A stretch of DNA of 64,000 nt, taken from NCBI GenBank assembly GCA_015039365.1, contig WION01000051.1, positions 176,471 to 240,470 on the forward strand, read 5' to 3'. This document shows positions 23,051 to 33,300 of the stretch, in pieces. The translations under genes were made by a program, and so were the position numbers. The notes beneath the pieces are model-generated. The model had not been told where the DNA came from. It did not search any database and was given only the letters and a program-made list of their open reading frames with translations. The stretch comes from Amanita rubescens (lineage: Eukaryota > Basidiomycota > Agaricomycetes > Agaricales > Amanitaceae). The number at the start of each line of letters is the position of its first letter. Position 1 is the stretch's first letter.

Positions 23051-23881
23051 TGTATCAATATATAAATCCCTGTTATACTAGCAAAGCTCTGATATATAAA
23101 CACTGATGCTTACAGGACATATTTATACATAAAACACCTGCAATTAACAGGTGCTCAGGGCTAGCGCTCATTCCTTATTTGAGCAGGGTGCGCGCGCGGC
23201 GCGACCCGATTAGGTAGACATTTAAATATAGTTGATATGATTGTTTCGGAGATCTCCTGATTCCGAGGCCGAATGTAATGAGGCTCGGTTTTATAATACC
23301 CGAGGCCTGCGAGATTTTGTAACGCGACTTTAAGACGCCGGCATTTGCCGATGTATAAATATGTACAAACAGAACGCCATTGGGCGCGCATAACGACAGC
23401 GATGGGAGCTCTCGCAATCGAGAAATTATGGCTGCTACGATGATGATGTAACGGACGGCTTCACTCATTGAAACTGCTGCTCACCCCCAGGCTCTTTTCG
23501 CAATACAGGGGATTTGCAACCCCAAAAATGGCCTCGGACTTGCCGCTTGGCGGCCCATACCCTCCAAGTCTCCCTTCGAGAAAATAGGTTCCGGGACATC
23601 TTGGTGACTTCATCAAATGTTGACGGCAGCTGTTTTACACCCTCGCGCATGTGGTGGCATCGAAAATGAGGCACGAGATTTAGGGATAGCGATGTTTTGG
23701 CGTGATTATGTAATGTTCGCATTTTCCGAAAATACATGCAAAAAGAAGCAAGTTTCTTGCATGCTTTGATGACAATTCCCCTGCAAGTGTACCGAGGATG
23801 TACGGGTCCTTTTTATATGCTGTTCAAGGATGGCAAGGACCGAGCGTCATCCAAAAATGGAAAGGGCGCGCTATGCCAAAT
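23051..23881. other. Left flank of the KDZ element, nothing recognised
   Basis: AT-rich stretches and a GC-rich GCGCGCGCGGCGCG run at about 23,190. Open frames on the minus strand (about 90-97 codons) show no known domain. Several TATAAATA-like motifs occur without an adjacent gene. Confidence 0.45.
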
Positions 23882-23889
23882 GCGGTCGA

Positions 23890-24224
23890 CACCTGTCACT
23901 CCCAAAACCTGCTACTAATTAGCCTGGACGTTAAGTCTACGGTCCCGGCTAATAAAAGGCATTTACCAGGCCTTTCCGCCTCCTGCTATAAAAGCCCACA
24001 AGCCCAGCAATAAAAACAGGAGTCCTGGGATATGCCCAGGCATACTATTATTATAATGACCTAGTTAGCCTTATTTGATCGGCCGTGCTATAAAATAGAT
24101 ACTAATTAGCGCGGGCTCCATGAACCTGGCTATAAATCTGTTATAAACTTTGGACTTGTGACACGTCTGCCCATCAAAGCCGATTTCTACCGGTTTCCCG
24201 CGCCTCCCCGGCTGCCCCCGCACG
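23890..24224 (+). repeat. Left terminal inverted repeat of the KDZ element
   Basis: The first about 225 bp match the reverse complement of the right end almost perfectly; a short diverged stretch (GACTTGTGACACG against GAACTTTGCGGCG) is followed by matching sequence to about 24,224. Confidence 0.9.
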
Positions 24225-24362
24225 CTGCGGCGCGTCGTACACGTCGTTTGCATGGCCGCAATAGTATAAAGTGCATGTTATCAATGTCAGTGTAAGGTAT
24301 TGAATGATATGAAACTAGTAATTAGTTAGAGAAACGAATAGTAAGGCAATTCTATGGTAATA

Positions 24363-27300
24363 TCATTCGCTGTCGACATTGTCGTTGTCCTCGCCATCTT
24401 CATAGTTCTCTTCGTCGCCCGAGCCATACGGAGATCCATCATTGTCATTGACGTATTGGCGGCTTTTGAAGGAGGGCGGGATTTGCGCGGCAGCTCGGCG
24501 CCTGGGACGTGGCGTACGGCTTTCAGCTGGAGGCTCTTCCGCCTCCTCCTCCTGCTCGTCGTTGTCGTTTGGGGCTAGCCTATGCCTTTTTCCTGACTTT
24601 TGGTGGGTTCCACCTTTGTCTGATCGCTTCTTCCGCTTCACGCCAACCACCTGCCCAGTCCTACGTCTTTCCTCTAACATCTCTTCATGCTCCCTCTGCT
24701 GGAGCTCTGTCAATTTCATCCACTTGCATTCGCCATCTTGAAGAGCTCTGCGAAGTGCGCGCACGCTTGACACGTCACCTATGTTTGACGGATTTCCAAA
24801 TGGGACGTTTGTTGGCCAACCGACTAACTTGACGTGGTACACAGCAACGATCGATGTTTCATAGTTGAGATAATTCATCTTGATAGTTGGCCTACCCGTG
24901 GCGGCACCTGTTGCAGATTAGTATGGCTGAATCGCTTTTAAGGGCTAAGACTTACTTAAACCCTTGATTATCAATGCTGTACACTCTGCTCGTACTGCCT
25001 TGAGAGAATCGGGAGGCGGAGGACCTTTCCTTGTATGAGATACAAAAAAAGCAATTGATCTTGCACTTACGACGGTTTTGAGTAACTGACCAGTGTTCAA
25101 ACTTTGCCGAAAAGTCTTCAACTGACATCTTCATAACAGCCGGAAAGAACGCCAATGCATCACCGGAACCAAGCCAACCCGGTGCAGATACGTCTGTGAG
25201 ATGGCCTTTGCTGATGAATGCGAACGCGCGGACTCCTGTTCTTCCGCAGAGCTTGTCCATCTGCGGGTAGACCATCAGGCATTAGTTTGATAGCTCGAGT
25301 CAAAGAATCGATACTGCACCTCACTGCCAATTTGATCCATCGTCGACTTCATGTCAAGGCTTGCAGACAGATTTGACGTCCGCAGACCATGCTCGTTTAC
25401 CTTTCGGTGCTCCTCCAACGCATCGAGTAATTCCCGTTTCTTCTCTTCCGATAAATTTTGAAGTTCCGGGTCTGTTTTGGCCATCTTCTGAATTTCATTC
25501 AGCGGCACGCGCTCCCCCAGCGCTCGGCCTTGGTGGTCGGTAAGCTGTAGGAAAATGCAAGAAAGGCAGGCATACCTGCATTGATCTCTACGTTCTTATG
25601 GTGAATGATGGCATTGTGCAGAGAGACGTTACGCGTAGACTTGTAACACGTTTGGTTAGTCACGATCTTCTTGATGTAGTCAGGTTTCCTTCCGTGTTTT
25701 GCTGCGAGATCTTCAATATCCGTCTGGTGACGAGCAAGCATTTCTTTGATGTCCTTCTCCATCGCGTCTTTATCTGCATGAAGACTCGCCCTATGTGCCT
25801 TCATTGTACCTTTCTCTGCGTCTGTGAATTGTCGGCGTTGCTTTATGCGACCTAAAGGGAGATGGGGATTGTTGCTTGACCACGTGGTCCCGCGCTCCCG
25901 ATCACCTGATCCAACCTGAGCGGAGTCGCGCCACTCGCGCGCCACATTCGGTGCACCTGAGGGGCTCACTGTGTCTTCGTCTCCGTCCTCGCCTTGTGGT
26001 TCGAAGCCTGCGTCCTTCTCAATTTGTGATGTTGGAACCGAGTCAGCCTGCCAAGGTGAAGGTGGGGCAAAATCACTGTTAGCGTCTTGAAGACCGTAGT
26101 ACCCCATAGTGTGCCCATATTGTGCAGTGTACGGTGTTACAACACGGTACGGACTCCCGCATTATGCTTACATGATACGTCGGACATGTTCATTTCTTTA
26201 TGCATACCTTACTCGTCGCTCCCCTTATGCTCGATTCATACGGACTAACTCGTTTTCTTTACTATACCATCCCCTTGTTCCACATATGACGCCGTCCTTA
26301 TACTTACTTTCGTACTTACCGTTATTCACTAATTAGTACGTCTCATTGTACTTGCTAGTATAAGTACCGCATGTATTCTAGAGTCGAACCCTAAGTTCGA
26401 CTTAGCTGTTTATTGTCGTCTGGCAATATAACCTTACTCTTAACTCATCTACCACAATCGTCCTCAGATTCTAAGTCAACGTCTTGACTTAGTATTGAAC
26501 TTATAATCTTAACGTTTGACTTAAGACTTGTAATCGTGACTAGAGTTGCCGTTGCAACTTAGGTTGAGATTAACGAGTTCGTAACAATTAAGTCGAACTT
26601 ATCAATAAGCCTGAACATCGATTCATTGGCATTTGATAACACACACTTCAACGAACTTCCGGAAAGCCAGCCCGTAGGTTACTGGCCACGTTGTCAAAAC
26701 GGATTGGAGAGCTCCACCAAATAGAGCTACACGAGATCGTAAAGGGAACTACGTTCTTGACGGATACTACGTCAGACTAAACGGTGCAAAACGAATCTGG
26801 GAAGATACAGGAGGAAATCCAGTTAAAGAACAAGAATTCTGGATACCACAAAAAGAAACTAGACCTCCGAACGAATCATATTATTACTTCGCAGATCTAT
26901 ATCTTCAGGAACAGCACATTAGATTCGATCACCTTACAGAACGTTGGATAGCATCCGAAACACAAGAATTCGTCCCTAACGAATACTTCAACACCCCTGT
27001 TTGGATACAAGGGACAGTTGACGCTCTACCAGAGAACTTAAGACCGAGACATCTCCTCTCCACACCGACAACTACAAAAGGCAAAAAGAAAGCAAAATTT
27101 GGCCTAAACGATAGTGAATCCGAGAAAGAGGGAGATACAGATCAAAAGCCCGATCTATCCCTTGATTTTCTCAGTGACCTTTCAGTTGGAACGACACCAA
27201 CACCTGCCCAACCACCGACCAATCCCGAACCAGGTCCTTCGAATCCTAAAGAAGAAAAGGACGAAGAAAACCCATTTGACTCTGACAGAATCGAAGTAGA

Positions 27301-30300
27301 CGAACCTAAACCTGACCCAACCCCACCACGCCGAGATCCATCACCCCCACCAAGAATGTCTGGAGGAACCACAGACCCTGCACCCAACCCACGAATCCCT
27401 AGTCTCATCGGAGATCTCCCTGAATTCAAAGGAAAGCGAAAGGATGCCAACACGTTCATAGAAGATATTGAAATCTTCTTTGATATGAACCCTGAACGGA
27501 TGAACACAGACCGTTTAAAAATCCTTGCTGCCCTGAATAAAATCTCAGACGGAGCTAGACAATGGAAAAAGAATAAATTAGCGGAATTACGAAAATCACG
27601 CGCTACCGTTGAAGGAGGCGTTGCGAGACCCGCTTTATTCGATGATTGGGATGCATTTAAACTGTCATTCTTGACAGATTGGGGAGAAGTTGATCCGAGT
27701 GGAAACGCATACACAAAGATTCTCAATCTACAGAACAGATCGTCTATGAAAGGAAAGAAACAAATGACCCTACCTAACTATGTAAATCAGTTCAAGGAAC
27801 AAATTACGAAAGCCGGAATCGAAGGAGAAGCAGCATTCCACATGTTCGGAAAAGGACTTACAGCACCAGAGTTTGAAAAAGCAATGCTCATGAACCCAAA
27901 AACGTTACAAGATTGGTACGACATTGCTATCAAACTCGACAACATCCGAACCCGATCATACGCTTATTCCCCTCGATCTGGAAATGGTCACTCATCATCC
28001 TCTCATAACGACGAATCATGGGCTATGCAGATTGATCACAAATATCTAGAAATAGACGAAGATCCAGAACTAGAAATTGTGATCAGATCTATGTCCAAAG
28101 AAGAAAGAGAACGCTATATCAAAGAAGGTTTATGTTTTATCTGCGGAATTAAAGGACACATGTCAGGGCAATGCCCGAAGAAGAAAAGAAACAAAGGGAA
28201 AGGCCGGTTTAAAGGAGGAAAGAAAAGAGGATTCACGCCCAGACGTCACATTCGAGCCACATCAGAAAATGGTGGCGGAAACTGGGAAGAAGAAGAAGTC
28301 CGAGAGTCTAAACCAAATTACACCAAGAACATCCGAGCGCTGATGAAAGGGATGTCAACCGACGAAAAGAACGATCTATTACTATCTCTTGCTGATGAAA
28401 ACGAGGATTTTTAACAGTAGGACTCATGACAGTGGATGAAGTCCTGGAACCATCAGATTCAACTCTCGATATATCCCATGTAACAGTACAATCTATTTCA
28501 AAACAAAGATTATCCGTTCCTATCAAAGTTGAAACTGAAAACAACACTGAAAACCTCGTTGCCCTTATCGACTGCGGAGCCGAAGGAATATTTATCGACA
28601 AAAGGATAGCATACAAATGGAGAAAACGAAAAACTCCACGACCAATTAGAGTTTATAACGTCGATGGCACCATAAACAAAGAAGGAGAAATTGATGAACA
28701 ATGTCTAATCACCTTCGAAATGAACGGAAAACGCATGACCGAATGGTTTTACGTATCAGCAATAGGAAAACAAACGATTATACTGGGGCTTCCTTGGCTA
28801 GAGAAGCACAACCCAGACGTAAATTGGAAAGAAAAGACTCTAGAGTTCCGAGACTCTGAACAGGACAAAATCAAGGCATCACTTCGGAGCATCTGTCAAC
28901 AGATCGACAGAATAGCTATGCCAGAATGGGAAGAAGAACTAATCATCGGATATTTGATGTCACACAAAGGATCGCAGATGACAGATCATGGATGGAACAC
29001 ACGTACATTTGAGGATATAGGAAGCTGGTCAGAAGACGAATACGATCAAGTAACTATCGCACGATATACGCCAGCTCAACAAATGGAACACAAATACCAT
29101 CAAACAGAGGAGGTTTACACGCTCCCTCCTGAATACTCGGCATGGAAAGACGTATTCGAGAAAAAAGCAAGTGAACGATTCCCAGAAAGCCGATCCTGGG
29201 ATCACCAGATAGAACTTCGCGATGATTTCATACCAAAAAGAGGAAAAATCTATCCCTTATCTCCGAAACAGCAGAACACACTGGATGAATGGATTAAAGA
29301 ACACGTTGAAAAAGGCTACATCAGACCGTCGAAATCACCACAGGCATCACCTTTCTTCTTTGTAGAAAAGAAAGAAGCACAAAAATTACGACCCTGCCAA
29401 GATTATCGATATTTGAACGAATACACTAAACCAAACGCATATCCACTACCTCTTATCTCCGATCTTATGATCAAACTCAAAGATTCGGAATACTTCACGA
29501 AATTGGATATCCGTTGGGGATATAATAACGTTCAAATCAAGGAATCTGACAGATGGAAAGCCGCCTTTATCACCAATCGAGGTTTATTTGAACCTAACGT
29601 CATGTTCTTTGGATTACGAAATTCACCAGCAACGTTTCAAGCTATGATGGACGATTATTTCAGGGATTTTACAGAAAAAGGATGGCTCGTCATCTATATG
29701 GATGACATGCTAATACACGCGCGCACTGAAAAAGAACTCGAGATTCGAACAAAACAAGTACTTGAACGATTACAGAAACACGATCTTTACCTCAAGCTTG
29801 AAAAGTGTAAATTCGCTGCCAAAGAAGTTGATTTTCTAGGCACCGTCATATCCAAAAATACAATAAAAATGGACCCGATCAAACTTGCCGGAATCAGGGA
29901 CTGGCCAACCCCTTCTACCGTTAAACAAGTTAGATCCTTTTTAGGATTCGGAAATTACTATCGAAGGTTTATTTTCGGATTCGCCCACCTTGCACGACCC
30001 TTGCATGACCTAACAAAGAAAAACAAACTATGGACATGGACCGCAGAATGCCAAGTCGCATTTGATCTATTAAAAGAACGCTTCACATCCGCACCCGTCC
30101 TAATGATGCCCGATGTTAACAAACCCTTTATTCTACAAACAGATGCATCAGACCGCGCTATCGGAGCAGTTCTCATGCAGAAAGATGACAATGGCGACTT
30201 ACACCCATGCGGATACCTATCCCACGCTTTAACACCGACAGAAACACGATGGCAAATCTACGACCGAGAGTTATTCGCCATCTACTACGCTCTTTACAAC

Positions 30301-33300
30301 GAATGGAGATACCTGCTTGAAGGAGCAGAACACCCTGTCATTATTCATTGCGACCACAAGAATTTACTCTATTATCGAGAACCACAACGTCTTACAAACC
30401 GCCAAGCACGATGGTGGAACGACTTATCTCGATTTAATATTAAATTAACCCACGTTCCCGGAGCAAAACTAATAATAGCGGATGCCTTATCCCGCCGACC
30501 CGACCATATGACAAAAGACGAACCAGAAGAGTTAATAACAATGCTCCCAAAAGAACTCTTTGTTCGCACAATCGCCGAAGATCTCCGTGACAGAGCAATA
30601 GAAATAACTGTCAAAGATGAATTCGCTCAATCAATCAAGAAATGTCTAAAAGAAAAAGGAACACCGCCTTTACGCACAGCCCTTTCTGATTGGACCCTTG
30701 ACGACGAACTGATCCTGTACAAAGGGAAATCTTTTATCCCTCCTGACGCCGATCTTCGCCGAGATATTATTAAGGAGTTTCATGAATCACCAACAAGCGG
30801 ACACCCCGGTTTCTTCAAAACCCTCGCCTTATTAAAGGAATATTACTGGTGGCCATTGATGTCTAAAATGGTTAAACAGTTTATTGACGGATGCACGGCA
30901 TGTCAACAAATGAAATCAAACACACACCCTACTGCCGCACCTTTGATGCCAATCAAGTCTCACGCACACCGACCCTTCCAACAAATAACTATGGACTTCA
31001 TAACTGACTTACCCACAAGTGACGGTTTTGATTCTATCTTTATCGTGGTCGATCAAGGACTTACAAAGGGAGTAATTCTCATGCCTTGTAACAAAACTAT
31101 CACCGCCGACGAAACCGCCGACCTCTACATTCGGAATGTATTCAAAAATTTCGGTTTACCCGACGTTATGATCTCCGATCGAGGACCACAGTTCGCATCA
31201 CATGTCTTTAACGGCATAACGGACTCATTAAAGATCAAACACAAAATGAGTACCGCCTTCCATCCACAGACTGATGGACAAACAGAGCGATATAACGCCG
31301 AATTAGAAGCTTATCTCCGAATATTCTGTGCCTATGAACCAGATACTTGGAACAAGATGATACCAATAGCACAATTCGCGCATAATTCACGCACTCATGA
31401 AGCGTTGAAACAATCGCCCTTTCAATTGATGTATGGAACATCTCCGGTTGCACTTCCCCTTGTCTCAAATAAGACAAATACACCAACCGCTGACAACCGC
31501 ATCAACTCCTTGTTCCGCGCACGAGAAGAAGCACTCGCCGCACATGATCTAGCACGAGCTAAGATGATGGAGAGAACAACGAGAAAGACCAAACCGTTCA
31601 AAGTCAATGACAAAGTATGGTTAGAGTCTAGGAACCTGAAGATTCCTTATCAGAGCAGAAAGCTCGCACCTAAACGAGAAGGACCCTTTTCCATCAAAGA
31701 AGTCTTAGGACCAGTGACATATCGTCTCACACTGCCAAGACAATGGAAAATTCATAACGTATTCCACGCCGCCTTACTAACGCCGTTCAAAGAGACTTCC
31801 TTTCATGGAACAACGGAAACAAGGCCCCCTCCCGATCTGATCGAAGGAGAACAGGAATACGAGGTAGAAGCACTGCTTGCACATCGCAAGTTCAGAGGGA
31901 AATTACAGTTCCTTGTAAAGTGGAAAGGCTATGACACCAGCGAAAACACATGGGAACCAGAAAATAACTTGACGCATATGGAAGACCTCCTTCTAGAATA
32001 TAAAAGACGAAGGAAACTCTGAGATGTCATTCACATACCAAGTTACTATGCAGAATGGAAACGACACCACCGACGCCGTTCAGCACTTCCCCTGGTCCGA
32101 ATTTTATGCTGGAGAGACCATCGACACCCGATTCACCACTTCCACTGAACCCCACCGACCCCGACTCGTTCTTCATACCACCGACACCGACGAAGAAGAC
32201 GCTGACCCGAACGACTTCGTTGATGTTCCCCACGGATCTCCCAATCAAACCTCGTCTCAGACGATCCCGATCACTCCCACCGAAGCCCAGGAAACCCACC
32301 ACAGAACATCAGAAACTCTGGCTGTACCTGGACGAATTACGGAAGATCGCAATAGCCGACCGATCCCACCTAGAAACGCTGAAGACATTAGCGTTACCCT
32401 ACATAGAGAGACGGTACTTGCCGGTTACGCTTCGACTCAGTCTCATAATGAACCTATTCGAGGCAGCGACCAGAGTCACGGTACAGATGGGACTAACCGC
32501 GATATGGCTGGCTCCATCATACGAACCACCCCCGATCTCTATCTCAGTTATCACGGAATTACTACTTACACCAAGGTTAGAGACCGCGTCACTCTGATCT
32601 GTAACACCGCTAGATTACAGGTCGATATCTTTGACCAAGAAAGGATAGCTCGAGTCTGGCGACTTCTTATGGATTTCCGGACCGCCACTACCCTTGCCGG
32701 TCAAGCCCGAGATCAGTACAACTATCATTGTGCCGATTTAATCGAAACGTTTGTTAACGTTACGTCACTCTACTGGGAAGACATTCATCCGAAAGGAGGA
32801 AATCTAGATCAACTGGCGATAGATCTATTACGACGACTTCTCACAGCTGACATCGAGCGCTATATCATCCTCGCTATAGAAAGCATCGACGATCAAAGGT
32901 TTGGACTAAAGATACAGCCTCACGATCAGAATAACCGCATCGCTGTCAACCATTGGTTTCGCGCTACCGAAGCTACACCCGACCGACACCGAGCAACTAG
33001 ATGCATTATGGAGACAGATCGTAAATCAAGAGAAATCTGGTGCCTCACCGGAAAGATCCGAGATCTCTTGTCCAGTATCCAAGGAGACACGGAATGGACC
33101 ACAGCCGAATTCGCAGATGGAGTTCCCCTGCATCAACTCACTAGCGATCACATTGCGCAGATCAATAATGCGATCAGCGATCTCGATCTTCATCGCCGAA
33201 TCCGTACAACAGGCGATCTCATTGAGGAAGAACCGAAACGAGATAAGAAGGCTCCTCCTCCTCCTCGATCCGCATCACCCCCAACCACCACCGTTATTCG

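Noticed and set aside
28396..28430. Possible -1 slippery site (ATTTTTAAC) between gag and pol of chromovirus A
   Set aside because: The heptamer does not align with the gag reading frame, and pol has its own ATG 11 nt after the gag stop.
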